Below are positions 11,786-20,470 of a DNA stretch of 64,000 nucleotides, in pieces. Origin of the DNA: Hyphomicrobium_A sp964493785. Lineage in GTDB: Bacteria; Pseudomonadota; Alphaproteobacteria; Rhizobiales; Hyphomicrobiaceae. The notes beneath the pieces are model-generated. The model saw only the letters and a program-made list of their open reading frames with translations, was not told where the DNA came from and ran no database searches. Position numbers and translations under genes: made by a program. Location: assembly GCA_964493785.1 (NCBI GenBank), contig CAZBPM010000023.1, forward strand, positions 1 to 64,000. The letters run 5' to 3'. How positions within the stretch are numbered: position 1 is the first letter of the stretch; every line of letters starts with the position of its first letter.

Positions 11786-14074
11786 TCAGACCTCGATCCC
11801 CTCGTCTTTTGCAAAGCTTTTCAGGCGCGCACGAATGTCTGTGATGCCTTTTTTCAACAGCTCTTCCAAAAGATTCTCCGCCCGGCTCGTATCGAGTCCG
11901 AGGATCATCGTCTTCACGGGACCGATCGACGCGGGCGCCATCGACAACGACCGGAACCCTAGCGCGATCAGACAGAGGGCTTCGACTGGCCGTCCCGCCA
12001 TCTCACCGCACAATGTAACCGGCACCTTGTGCTTGTCCGCGGCCTTGACCAGCGCCTTCAGCGCACGCAGCGGAGCCGGGGCCAGCGAGTCATAGCGGCT
12101 GCCGACGCGCGCGTTGGTCCGATCCGCCGCAAACATGAACTGCATCAGGTCGTTGCTGCCGACTGAGACGAAATCGACGCGCTTCATCAGGGCGTCCAGC
12201 TCGAACAACAGGCATGGCACCTCGATCATGGCGCCGACCAGCACCTTGCTCGGGCATTCGCGGCCCTTCTTGCGAAGAATATCCATCTCCTTCGCCAGCA
12301 GCACGCGCACGTCGTCCATCTCGGTGGCGACGGTGACCATCGGGATCATGAGCCGCAGCTCCTGTCCCGCTGCCGCCCTCAGCAGCGCCCGCACCTGCGT
12401 ACGCAGCAGCGCCGGCCGGTCGAGGCCCATACGCACGGCACGCCAGCCCATGGCCGGATTCTCTTCCTTCGGCTGGCGCAGGTAATGGAGAACCTTGTCG
12501 CCGCCGATGTCGAGCGTCCGGAACACCACCGGCTTGCCATCGGCGCGCGCCAGCACGGCACTGTAGGAGTCCGCCTGACGTTCCACCTTCGGCAGCGTGT
12601 TCGACAGCATGAACAGCAGCTCGGTGCGGAACAGACCGACGCCATCGGCGCCGGAATCCTTCAGGTGCGGCATATCCACCAGCAGGCCGGCGTTGATGTG
12701 CAGGTTGACCCGCACGCCATTCGCCGTCACCGCCGGCACATCGCGCAGCGCCTTGTACTGCCTCTGACGCCGCGCCAGGAAGCGCACTTTGTCTGAATAC
12801 GCCGAGATCACATCCGGCGACGGGCGCAAGTGCACCTCGCCGGCAATCGCATCGACGATCGCAGCGTCTCCCGCCGACACCCGTTCCACGACGCCGCGCG
12901 CCTGCCCGACAGCGGCGATGCCTAGCGCCTTGGCGACGACCGCAACATGGCTCTGCCCGCTGCCGTCCTCGACGATGAGACCCCGCAGCCGTTTGCGGTC
13001 ATAGTCGAGCAGCTCCGCCGGCCCCATCGTGCGGGCAACGAGAATGGTGTCGGGCGGCAATGCGGACGGCGCATCGGCGCTGGTGATACGCCCAGCCAGG
13101 ATGCGCAGCAGGCGATCGGACAGATCATCGAGGTCGCGCTGGCGCTCGCGCCAATAGGCATCGTTCTGCCGCAGCATCCGCGCCCGTATCGAATTCTGCA
13201 CGCGCTCGACGGCCGCTTCGGCCGTCAGACCTCCCTCGACAGCCTCGCGCAGCCGCCGCTCCCAGCCTTTGTCATGTGCGAACATGCGGTAGGCTTCGAG
13301 CACGTCGCGGTGCTCGCCCGCGCCCGACAGGTGCTCGTGGTCGAACATTTCGTCCAGCGAGGCGCGCAGCGACGCGACCGCCGTTTCGAGGCGCACCAGC
13401 TCTGCCGCCGGGTCCTCCGCCATCAGGTGCGTGACGACGATGCGCGGCTCATGCAGGACGACGTGCCCCAGCGCGATGCCGTCGGACATCTTCTCGCCCG
13501 GGATCACTACCGAGAGCGACTTCTCTATTTCGATCGACGTTCCGGCTCCGGCGACGGCACCCGACACGAGAAGCTCCGCGACGACCATCGCGGTCGCCTG
13601 CAGCACCTCGACGTCCTCGTCGGAGTATTCCTTCTGGGTCCGGTTCTGGACCACCAGCACGCCCAGCACCTGTCCCGACCTCTGGATCGGAACCGCCAGC
13701 AGCGAATGGTAGATCTCTTCGCCCGTTTCCGGCCGGTAGGAGAATGCCGGGTGGTTGGAAGCCTCGGGCTCGTTGACCGTTATGTTGAGCTCGGCGCAGC
13801 GCCCGACGAGACCCTCGCCGCGATTCATCCGCACGACGTGAACGGCGTCGGGGTTGAGGCCTTCCGAGGCGAACAGCTCCAGTGAGCCGTCCTGCCGCTT
13901 CAGGTAGATCGAGCAGACCTCGGTCACCATCACGCCGGCGATCTGCTTGACGATCTTGTCGAGGCGCGACTGACCATCTCCGGTTTCGGACATGATCTCC
14001 CGCAGACGCCGCATGATGACACGCAGCGCCGGCTCGGAAGTCATCACTCGTGGCTCGTCGCCTCGCCTCTGCAT
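11786..14074 (-). CDS. ptsP: Phosphoenolpyruvate-protein phosphotransferase of the nitrogen PTS (EI-Ntr)
   Basis: A 762-residue cytosolic enzyme that takes phosphate from PEP and starts the PtsP-NPr-EIIA-Ntr relay, which senses nitrogen and potassium status. The N-terminal GAF domain (about 25-170) separates EI-Ntr from sugar-PTS enzyme I. The phospho-histidine loop is visible as SGQSHVAVVAKALG, and the PEP-binding domain holds LCGEMAGRP with the catalytic cysteine. Length is normal. An alternative start is the Met at residue 11 (MTSEPALR). Same strand as lysC upstream, 71 bases apart. Confidence 0.95.
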   Translation of the reverse strand: MQRRGDEPRVMTSEPALRVIMRRLREIMSETGDGQSRLDKIVKQIAGVMVTEVCSIYLKRQDGSLELFASEGLNPDAVHVVRMNRGEGLVGRCAELNITVNEPEASNHPAFSYRPETGEEIYHSLLAVPIQRSGQVLGVLVVQNRTQKEYSDEDVEVLQATAMVVAELLVSGAVAGAGTSIEIEKSLSVVIPGEKMSDGIALGHVVLHEPRIVVTHLMAEDPAAELVRLETAVASLRASLDEMFDHEHLSGAGEHRDVLEAYRMFAHDKGWERRLREAVEGGLTAEAAVERVQNSIRARMLRQNDAYWRERQRDLDDLSDRLLRILAGRITSADAPSALPPDTILVARTMGPAELLDYDRKRLRGLIVEDGSGQSHVAVVAKALGIAAVGQARGVVERVSAGDAAIVDAIAGEVHLRPSPDVISAYSDKVRFLARRQRQYKALRDVPAVTANGVRVNLHINAGLLVDMPHLKDSGADGVGLFRTELLFMLSNTLPKVERQADSYSAVLARADGKPVVFRTLDIGGDKVLHYLRQPKEENPAMGWRAVRMGLDRPALLRTQVRALLRAAAGQELRLMIPMVTVATEMDDVRVLLAKEMDILRKKGRECPSKVLVGAMIEVPCLLFELDALMKRVDFVSVGSNDLMQFMFAADRTNARVGSRYDSLAPAPLRALKALVKAADKHKVPVTLCGEMAGRPVEALCLIALGFRSLSMAPASIGPVKTMILGLDTSRAENLLEELLKKGITDIRARLKSFAKDEGIEV

Positions 14075-14145
14075 CGCTCGTGTCGCCCGGGTAGGCCCTC
14101 CGGAATGGCGGGCTTAGTGCTCGACCGGCGTGCGCTTCTCAAGCG

Positions 14146-15408
14146 CTAATCCGCGTCGAGACCATAAATAGAATGAAGCGTCCTGACGGCAAGTTCTGCA
14201 TACGCCGCATCGATCAGCACGCTGATTTTGATTTCTGAAGTCGTAATGGCAAGAATGTTGATGCCCTTGCTCGATAGGGCTTTGAACATCATTGCCGCGA
14301 CGCCCGCATGGCTGCGCATGCCGATGCCGATGACGGATATCTTCGCGACGTCGGCCGAGCTTTGCACCTCGAACTCGCCAATTTCCTTCTTGGCGGCCTT
14401 CAGCGTTTCCAGCGTGCGCGGCAACTCGATCGCCTGCACCGTAAAAGTCATGTCGGTGTGCTTGCCGTCTGGCGTGACGCTCTGCACGATCATGTCGACG
14501 TTGATGTTGGCGTCAGCCAGCGGCCCAAAAATGCGCGCAGCGACGCCCGGCTTGTCCTCGACCTTGATCAGCGTCACCTTGGCCTCGTCCTTGACGTAGG
14601 CAATGCCGCTAACGACCTGCGTTTCCACGATCTCATCCTCATCGCAAACGATGGTGCCGATGTCTTCCAGCCTGTCGAGACGCACCGGGGACATCGCCTC
14701 GGGCGCCACGAAGCTGGACAGCACGCGAACCCGCATCCGGTGAACCATGGCGAGCTCGACGGAGCGCGTCTGCAGCACCTTGGAGCCCAGCGATGCCATC
14801 TCCAGCATCTCCTCGTAGGAGATTTTCGGGAGCCGGCGAGCCTTAGGCACGATGCGGGGGTCGGTAGTGTAGACACCATCGACGTCAGTATAGATGTCGC
14901 ACACATCGGCTTTTAGCGCGACCGCAATGGCGACCGCGCTGGTATCAGAACCGCCGCGGCCCAATGTTGCGATGCGGCGACGCTCCGGCTCGATGCCCTG
15001 GAACCCGGTCACCACCGCGACCTCGCCCTCCTCGAAGCGCCGGCGCAGCTCCGAGCCGTCGATGCCCGCGATTCGTGCCGAGCCGTGCGCCGCGCTGGTG
15101 GTGATCGGTATCTGCCAACCCTGCCAGGACCGCGCCTGCAACCCCATGGACTGCAGCACGATGGCGAGCAGTCCCGCCGTCACCTGCTCGCCGGTCGCGA
15201 CAACGGCATCGTACTCGCGAGCGTCATGCAGCACTGAGGCCTCGCGCACCCACGCGACGAGCTGGTTGGTTGCCCCCGACATGGCCGAGACGACGACGCA
15301 GACCTTATTTCCCGCGTCGACCTCGCGCTTGACGTGGCGCGCGACGTTGCGAATGCGCTCGACGTTGGCGACCGAGGTGCCGCCAAACTTCATGACAACA
15401 ACAGCCAT
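14146..15408 (-). CDS. lysC: Aspartate kinase
   Basis: A 420-residue kinase making aspartyl phosphate, the first step to lysine, threonine and methionine. The N-terminal amino-acid kinase domain begins MKFGGTSVANVERI; GRGGSDTSAVA and DVDGVYTTDPRIV follow, then two ACT domains (from about 265) that give end-product inhibition. The start chosen is MAVVVMKFGG at 15408; a longer frame upstream has non-conserved sequence. Monofunctional, with no homoserine dehydrogenase fused. Confidence 0.96.
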   Translation of the reverse strand: MAVVVMKFGGTSVANVERIRNVARHVKREVDAGNKVCVVVSAMSGATNQLVAWVREASVLHDAREYDAVVATGEQVTAGLLAIVLQSMGLQARSWQGWQIPITTSAAHGSARIAGIDGSELRRRFEEGEVAVVTGFQGIEPERRRIATLGRGGSDTSAVAIAVALKADVCDIYTDVDGVYTTDPRIVPKARRLPKISYEEMLEMASLGSKVLQTRSVELAMVHRMRVRVLSSFVAPEAMSPVRLDRLEDIGTIVCDEDEIVETQVVSGIAYVKDEAKVTLIKVEDKPGVAARIFGPLADANINVDMIVQSVTPDGKHTDMTFTVQAIELPRTLETLKAAKKEIGEFEVQSSADVAKISVIGIGMRSHAGVAAMMFKALSSKGINILAITTSEIKISVLIDAAYAELAVRTLHSIYGLDAD

Positions 15409-15600
15409 CGCTTTTCCGCCGCGGCTCTTTCTATTCAATTCTATTGGATTGGCTGCTCGCGGCACCGGTCGCGCCAAGCGCGGCCGTCGGGTAGCGCTAA
15501 CTGCCGAGGGTGAACAGGAATCCCGCTATTCCGGGGTTCTCTTAACGGCATCGCACCCGTACCGCAATATGCTGCGCCCGTTCCCGGCCCATTCGGTGCC

Positions 15601-15629
15601 TTGACATTCTGTTGCACTGCCCTCCGTAT
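15601..15629 (+). promoter_or_regulatory. Putative ubiG promoter (possible leaderless transcript)
   Basis: A perfect -35 TTGACA (15601-15606), a 17-base spacer and a poor -10 CCGTAT (15624-15629). The predicted start of RNA falls on the ubiG ATG at 15636, and no purine-rich ribosome site precedes that ATG. The weak -10 keeps confidence low. Confidence 0.3.
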
Positions 15630-15635
15630 CGCCCC

Positions 15636-16406
15636 ATGTCCGCTGAAACACACATCGACCCGTCCTCCGGCTCCCCGAACCTCGATCCGGTCGAGGTGGA
15701 GCGCTTCGAGCGCCTGGCCGGCGAGTGGTGGGATGTCGGCGGCAAGCTGCGCCCCCTGCACAGCCAGGGACCGGCGCGGCTAGGCTTCATCCGCGATGCA
15801 ATCCTGCGCCACTTCGAACGCCCGGCCGGCGGATTGAAACCTCTTTCCGGTCTCACCCTGCTGGATGTCGGATGCGGCGGCGGACTGGTCTCCGAGCCTC
15901 TGGCGCGCCTAGGCGGCAAGGTGACCGGCATCGATCCGACCCGCGATTCCATCGCCGTGGCGCGCAAGCACGCGGAAGGCCAAGGCCTCACGATCGACTA
16001 CCGTACCGCCTCTGTAGAGCAGCTTGCCGCAGCCGGTGAGCAGTTCGACGCCGTGGTCTGCATGGAGGTGATCGAGCACGTCCCCGACCAGCCGGCCTTC
16101 GTCCGGAGCTTGGGCCAGCTCGTCCGACCCGGCGGAGCCATCGTCATGTCGACGCTCAACCGCACGCTCAAATCCTACGCCCTCGCCATCGTCGCAGCGG
16201 AATACGTCCTCGGTTGGATACCCCGCGGCACCCACGACTGGAACCGCTTCGTGACCACGGAGGAGCTATCCCGCTACCTCGAATCCGCCGGCTTCGGCCC
16301 GGCCACCACCTCCGGCATTATCTATGATGTCATGTCGGACACTTGGCGCCTCGGGGCGGACACCGACGTCAACTACATAGCCTCGGCCGCCCGCATCACG
16401 GCCTGA
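15636..16406 (+). CDS. ubiG: Ubiquinone biosynthesis O-methyltransferase UbiG
   Basis: A 256-residue SAM methyltransferase that catalyses both O-methylations of the ubiquinone ring. Visible features are the UbiG-type N-terminus (VERFERLAGEWWDVGGKLRPLH), the SAM-binding LLDVGCGGGLVSEPLARLG, CMEVIEHVPDQ and the C-terminal RGTHDWNRFV. Length is typical. The start MSAETHID (15636) is preferred over an upstream ATG because homologs begin near here, though it lacks a ribosome site. It diverges from lysC. Confidence 0.95.
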   Translation: MSAETHIDPSSGSPNLDPVEVERFERLAGEWWDVGGKLRPLHSQGPARLGFIRDAILRHFERPAGGLKPLSGLTLLDVGCGGGLVSEPLARLGGKVTGIDPTRDSIAVARKHAEGQGLTIDYRTASVEQLAAAGEQFDAVVCMEVIEHVPDQPAFVRSLGQLVRPGGAIVMSTLNRTLKSYALAIVAAEYVLGWIPRGTHDWNRFVTTEELSRYLESAGFGPATTSGIIYDVMSDTWRLGADTDVNYIASAARITA

Positions 16407-16432
16407 ACGTATCGGGTTGCATTGGCGCCCAA

Positions 16433-16458
16433 GGAACAACCGCACTCGCTGGGCGTTT
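16433..16458 (+). promoter_or_regulatory. EcfG-type general stress promoter
   Basis: GGAAC (16433-16437), a 16-base spacer and CGTTT (16454-16458) exactly match the alphaproteobacterial EcfG/SigT consensus GGAAC-N16/17-CGTT. The ATG of the lipoprotein gene is 33 bases past the -10. It is one of three such sites within about 4 kb. Confidence 0.6.
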
Positions 16459-16490
16459 CAAAACGAAACGAAACCCAACGGGTTATTAAG

Positions 16491-16781
16491 ATGACGGTAT
16501 CTCGCACATCGCGACATTATCTGGCCCATGCGGCGATTCTCGCTGCCACTTGCCTCGCCCTCGGCGGTTGCCAGTCGCCGATGTACTCGGGCGTACCCGA
16601 CGACCAGTTTAGCGGATCGGTCGCCCCAGCGTACTCTCCCGGCACCTATGAGCCGCCCGCCAAGGTGGGGCGTGCAGAGGAAGAAGATTACGAGCCGATG
16701 CCCACGGCCAGCGCCGAGCCGCAGTACGAGTATCGCGGCGGACGCGACCCCGTCACTGGCAAGGCGAAGACACAGCTTTAG
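16491..16781 (+). CDS. Small lipoprotein of unknown function
   Basis: A 96-residue protein with a lipoprotein signal peptide: a basic start, a hydrophobic stretch (HAAILAATCLALGG) and the lipobox LGGC, so the mature protein would be acylated on that Cys. The mature part is acidic and Pro/Tyr-rich, with no recognisable domain. The start MTVSRTSRHY was chosen because it puts the signal peptide at the N-terminus. An EcfG-type promoter lies just upstream, suggesting induction in general stress. Confidence 0.75.
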   Translation: MTVSRTSRHYLAHAAILAATCLALGGCQSPMYSGVPDDQFSGSVAPAYSPGTYEPPAKVGRAEEEDYEPMPTASAEPQYEYRGGRDPVTGKAKTQL

Positions 16782-17129
16782 GCTCCTCACGCCCTCCGCG
16801 GCATGCTGTCCACCTGAGCCCTGCGTTCTGCAGCTGCCGGAACCCCATCCGCCCCCGCGGCATCTTTGCCGCATGCTGATGGGGAAGCCTCCCACGCTCA
16901 TCGAAATCGATTGTATGCCGCTGGCTTGGCAGCACGCTCCAAGCCACCGGCAGCGCTTGCCAATACCTTGCCCTTGTGCGGATCAACTGACGCCACATTC
17001 GCTGAGCTACATCCGCGGCTGAGCGGACGGGAACCCTTGGTTACCCCTTACCCAGTAGGGACCATTGACAACCCGCCGCCCTTTTCGCCATTTCGTGGCG
17101 ACTTTTTCAGCACAAAAGCCTGGATATCT
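16782..17129. other. Intergenic, weak hairpin only
   Basis: 348 bases lie between the lipoprotein and the glucan protein. There is a small hairpin (GCGGCA, loop TCTT, TGCCGC at about 16859-16874) without a U-tract. A TTGACA at about 17065 could be the -35 of the next gene, but no good -10 follows. No gene is seen. Confidence 0.4.
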
Positions 17130-18719
17130 ATGATGCCGGTCGTAAGTCGCAGACACGTCCTCGCAGCGGGCGGGCACTGGGCCCTCCTGATGGCCCTCAC
17201 CGGCATGTCGCCACTCAGAGCGGCAGGTCCGTCGTTGGGCGTGCAGTTCGGCAAGCCCGAACCCTTCAGCTTCGACGATCTCAAGACGCGCGCAAAGGAA
17301 CTTGCCGCAAAACCGTACGCCGCACCCAAGCCCGCGCCGGCGATCGTCTCGCAAGTCGATTTCGACGCCGCCCAGAAAATCAAGTATCGCGGCGAGCGTG
17401 CACTCTTTCCGGCTGGACCTGGCGCTTGCCCCGTGCGGCTCTTCCACGTCGACATGTACAATCAGCTCCCCGTGCGCATCAACGAGCTGGCGAACGGCAC
17501 GGCGCGCGAAATCATCTACTCGGCTGACAGCTTCGATTACAAAGACCCCGATTTCGCCAGCAAACTGCCCTCCGATCTCGGCTTCTCCGGCTTCCGCGTG
17601 ATGGACGGCCGCGGCAAGGATACCGACTGGCTGGCGTTCCAGGGGGCGAGCTACTTCCGCACCTCCGGCGAGGACAACCAGTACGGTGCCTCCGCGCGCG
17701 GCATCGCCATCAACACCGCGATGCCCGAGCCTGAGGAATTCCCACGCTTCACGGAGTTCTGGCTCGAGCAGCCCGACAGCGACACCGCCACGGTTACTGT
17801 CTACGCCCTGCTCGACGGACCGAGCATCTCCGGCGCCTATAAGTTTGTCGCCACGAAAACGACCCGCGTGCCGATCATGGACGTCAGCGCCGATCTCTAC
17901 GCGCGCACCGACATCGATCGCGTTGGCATTGCCCCGCTCACAAGCATGTTCTGGTATGGCGAGAACGACCGCCGCTATGCCACCGATTGGCGCCCCGAAA
18001 TCCACGACAGCGACGGCTTGGCCATGTGGACCGGCACCGACGAGCACATCTGGCGCCCGCTGATCAATTCCTCGCTCGTGCGCACGAACTCCTTCCTCGA
18101 CAACAATCCGAAGGGGTTCGGCCTGATGCAGCGCGACCGCGATTTCGCCGGATATCTCGACGACGGCGCATTCTACAACAAGCGCCCCGGCATCTGGGTC
18201 GAGCCGGAGGGCAAATGGGGCGAAGGCTCGGTGCAGCTCGTCGAGATCCCGACTGACGACGAGATCCACGACAACATCGTCGCCTATTGGGTTCCCAAGG
18301 CGCCCGTCAAAGCCGGCGATGAACTGGCTTACAACTACAAGCTCTACTGGCAGAACGACGAGCCCAACCCGCCCGTCAACATCGGCCGCGTCGTCGCCAC
18401 CTATACCGGCAACGGCGGCGTCCCGGGCGCACGCCGCGAGAGCGACGGCCTGAAGCGCAAGTTCGTCATTGATTTCGTCGGCGGCCCTCTCGCCGACATG
18501 CCGCAGCGTTTCGACGTCACGCCCGTCGTCTCGAACTCGCGCGGTCGCGTCGACAACGCCTACGTCATCAAGGTCGTCGGCACGGATCGCTGGCGCGCGC
18601 TGTTCGACCTCGAAACCGAGGGGGACGAGCCCGTCGACCTCCGCTGCTATCTACGCCTGGGCGACGAAACGCTGACCGAGACCTGGCTCTATCAATACCT
18701 GCCCAAGGCCGTGACCTAA
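17130..18719 (+). CDS. Periplasmic glucan biosynthesis protein, MdoG/OpgG-OpgD family
   Basis: A 529-residue exported protein that acts on osmoregulated periplasmic glucans. The N-terminus MMPVVSRRHVLAAGG has a twin-arginine-like start and a hydrophobic stretch ending in AAGPS, suggesting Tat export as known for OpgD. Family signatures include the N-terminal FSFDDLKTRAKELAAKPY, GASYFR, GIAI and GENDRRYATDWRPEIHDSDGL. The domain fills the whole mature protein and length is normal. OpgG and OpgD cannot be separated by eye. The start at 17130 places the signal peptide first. Confidence 0.92.
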   Translation: MMPVVSRRHVLAAGGHWALLMALTGMSPLRAAGPSLGVQFGKPEPFSFDDLKTRAKELAAKPYAAPKPAPAIVSQVDFDAAQKIKYRGERALFPAGPGACPVRLFHVDMYNQLPVRINELANGTAREIIYSADSFDYKDPDFASKLPSDLGFSGFRVMDGRGKDTDWLAFQGASYFRTSGEDNQYGASARGIAINTAMPEPEEFPRFTEFWLEQPDSDTATVTVYALLDGPSISGAYKFVATKTTRVPIMDVSADLYARTDIDRVGIAPLTSMFWYGENDRRYATDWRPEIHDSDGLAMWTGTDEHIWRPLINSSLVRTNSFLDNNPKGFGLMQRDRDFAGYLDDGAFYNKRPGIWVEPEGKWGEGSVQLVEIPTDDEIHDNIVAYWVPKAPVKAGDELAYNYKLYWQNDEPNPPVNIGRVVATYTGNGGVPGARRESDGLKRKFVIDFVGGPLADMPQRFDVTPVVSNSRGRVDNAYVIKVVGTDRWRALFDLETEGDEPVDLRCYLRLGDETLTETWLYQYLPKAVT

Positions 18720-18769
18720 GCAGCGGATCTCGCACTCGGCAGCGAAGCCTCGGCTACCAATGTCGCCGC

Positions 18770-19372
18770 TCAGGCGGCGGCGTTGCGCTCGATCGTGGTG
18801 TCCTTCCTGCCTTCGAGGGCGAGCGCCTTGCTCCGCGCGGCGCGTACCGCGACATCGCGCTCGATCGATTCCAAGATCGCAAGGCTTGCAATCGGCCTGC
18901 TGGATTCGAGCGCACGAACCATCGCTAGCAGCGCGCCGAAGCTCAATACGCCCGCGAACGCCAGCGCATATTCCCACTGCCGCCGTAGGTCGTTGAAATC
19001 GTCCGGCACGACGCTCCAGTCCTGCGTGACCAGAATGATCGGAAACGCCACCGACCAGAACACGATCTGCGCCGCGGCAAGACCGCAGACCGCAACGATC
19101 GACCACGCAAAGGCAGCCGATGTCTCGCGCACGAGGAATGTGTGAAGCGCGGAGATCAGCAGCGCCAATCCACCCAAGGTGCCGACGACCAACGCTGAAT
19201 GTCCAAGCCGCTGCACGGCCAGGTAGTCGGCCGGCTGCAATTGAAGCCGGCCCGCGAGCGAGAGAGCGCTCCCAAGCGTCGGCGCCAGCGCGATTGCAAT
19301 CAGAGCCACGGTCAAAAGCTGCACCACATCGAGCAGCCGGTATCGGTAGCGCTTGAGTTGTCGTTGAGACAT
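18770..19372 (-). CDS. Four-helix membrane protein (DUF1772-like?)
   Basis: A 200-residue integral membrane protein with about four hydrophobic helices (near residues 13-35, 50-72, 80-110 and 128-150) and a charged cytosolic tail. The segment FNDLRRQWEYALAFAGVL resembles the end of DUF1772-type proteins, a tentative match. The start MSQRQLKRYR at 19372 has GGAG about 7 bases upstream. It converges with the glucan gene. Function is unknown. Confidence 0.65.
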   Translation of the reverse strand: MSQRQLKRYRYRLLDVVQLLTVALIAIALAPTLGSALSLAGRLQLQPADYLAVQRLGHSALVVGTLGGLALLISALHTFLVRETSAAFAWSIVAVCGLAAAQIVFWSVAFPIILVTQDWSVVPDDFNDLRRQWEYALAFAGVLSFGALLAMVRALESSRPIASLAILESIERDVAVRAARSKALALEGRKDTTIERNAAA

Positions 19373-19648
19373 ATCGATCTCCGTCCCCCAGCCATCCAAC
19401 GCCGAGCCCAATGAAAGGACGGTTGCGGCGGGTGAGCGAGCGCAGTCCGGAGCAGAGCTTCTTCAGCAGCAGGATTACCAGGAAGCTGCCGCCGGAGCGG
19501 GCGCTTTAAGTATCGGAGTAGTCATCGCTCGACCCCTCCAATTCCCTGTAGTTCCCGCCGCCCTTCGCTGCGACGCAACACGGGACACCCAACTCTCTAA
19601 GGTTGTATCGAGTTCCCACGAGTTGGCGGAGCACCCCCGCTTTCCACT
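19373..19648. other. Intergenic between divergent genes
   Basis: The stretch between the membrane protein start and the EcfG-type promoter. Open frames here have no ribosome site. The only signal I see is the promoter at its right end. Confidence 0.4.
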
Positions 19649-19674
19649 GGAACATTATTCGCCTCGCACTCGTT
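19649..19674 (+). promoter_or_regulatory. EcfG-type promoter of the nepR-like operon
   Basis: GGAAC (19649-19653), 17 bases, then CGTT (19671-19674) match the general-stress consensus exactly. The nepR-like ATG is 50 bases past the -10. Genes for NepR and its partners are commonly transcribed by EcfG itself, which fits. Confidence 0.65.
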
Positions 19675-19724
19675 AGTCGGCCGCCCGCAGCAGGCCCATC
19701 TGCCGCAGGCAATTGGGAGGCGAC

Positions 19725-19943
19725 ATGAGCGACGGTTTTCATTGGACGCGCGTGACTTCCAAGCAGCTCCGCTTTCTGTACGAGAACGTGACTCTGCTAC
19801 CGGCGCCGCAGCATATGTACGAGCTCGTCGCGCGATTGGACGGCCGCGGCCCAGCTCAGCCGACCGACGGCAGTCAAAATGCTGCAGTGCGGAACAATCC
19901 TCCGGCCGAGGACGTTAATGCTGGGAAGGAGCACCAGCCATGA
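19725..19943 (+). CDS. NepR-like anti-sigma factor
   Basis: A 72-residue soluble protein. Its core, residues about 9-38, contains LRFLYENV and PAPQHMYELVARLD. This follows the NepR pattern LR-x-LY-x-x-V then P-x-P and L-x-x-LD, in which two helices clamp EcfG or PhyR. The usual DRF after the second proline is replaced by QHM, so this is a divergent paralog. The C-terminal half is disordered-looking. GGGAGG lies 4-5 bases before the ATG. Its stop overlaps the next ATG (ATGA), coupling it to a response regulator. I see no ecfG or phyR in the window. The identification is by pattern only. Confidence 0.6.
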   Translation: MSDGFHWTRVTSKQLRFLYENVTLLPAPQHMYELVARLDGRGPAQPTDGSQNAAVRNNPPAEDVNAGKEHQP

Positions 19944-20335
19944 CAACAGTATTGATTTGCGAGGACGACCCCCTTCTGGCGGCCGATCTCGTCATGAGTG
20001 TCGAGGAGATCGGTCACCGGGTGACAGGTGTGTGCACGAGCGCGGAGAGCGCGTTGAAGGCCGCCGAAATCGAACTTCCAGACGTCGCCTTCATTGATCT
20101 CGAGCTCGCCGATGGTCTGACCGGTGGCTCACTCGCTCACGCCCTGCAGTCGAGGGGCGTCAAAGTCATTGTGCTCTCCGGCCATCCGAATGTCGGAGCC
20201 GGCCTCGGCACCGTGCCGCACACTTACGCCGCCAAGCCGATGAGCCCGGACATGGTCGAGTTCCTGCTCTGCCCTGCGCCGCGCACCAACACCGCTAAAA
20301 ATGGATTTGCTGGTCCGCCGGCTGCGTCGGCCTGA
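19940..20335 (+). CDS. Single-domain response regulator
   Basis: A 131-residue REC-only protein. Acidic pocket residues E8, D9 and D10, phospho-acceptor D53 (FIDLEL), the Ser of VIVLSG and conserved K99 (AAKP) are all present, so it should be phosphorylatable. There is no output domain, only a disordered tail of about 20 residues. It overlaps the nepR-like gene by 4 bases, so the two are made together. Single-domain regulators are known modulators of the alphaproteobacterial general stress response; a role here is inferred from context. It lacks the sigma-like domain of PhyR. Confidence 0.85.
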   Translation: MTTVLICEDDPLLAADLVMSVEEIGHRVTGVCTSAESALKAAEIELPDVAFIDLELADGLTGGSLAHALQSRGVKVIVLSGHPNVGAGLGTVPHTYAAKPMSPDMVEFLLCPAPRTNTAKNGFAGPPAASA

Positions 20336-20392
20336 AGGGTCGAGCGGGTGGTCAGCAAGTTGGACAATGGCCCTCGATGCGATCGCGTCGGG

Positions 20393-20437
20393 GGCCAAAT
20401 CATTTTGGGGGCAAGTCATTTGAGCCCAAGTCATATC
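20393..20437 (+). repeat. Three tandem 15-base iterons
   Basis: Three adjacent imperfect 15-base units (20393-20407, 20408-20422, 20423-20437) share the core CAAGTCAT (first unit CAAATCAT). They end 33 bases before the GGAAC of the next EcfG-type promoter, where an activator could bind. Confidence 0.5.
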
Positions 20438-20470
20438 AGCCAGTACACCTGCACTGACTGCTCGCCCCCC

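Noticed and set aside
17007..18269. 420-codon minus-strand frame opposite the glucan gene
   Set aside because: The plus-strand protein is a full MdoG-family member; the antisense frame has no signal, domain or ribosome site.
19940..20335. Calling the REC protein PhyR
   Set aside because: PhyR has an N-terminal sigma-like domain of about 130 residues; this protein begins directly with the REC domain.
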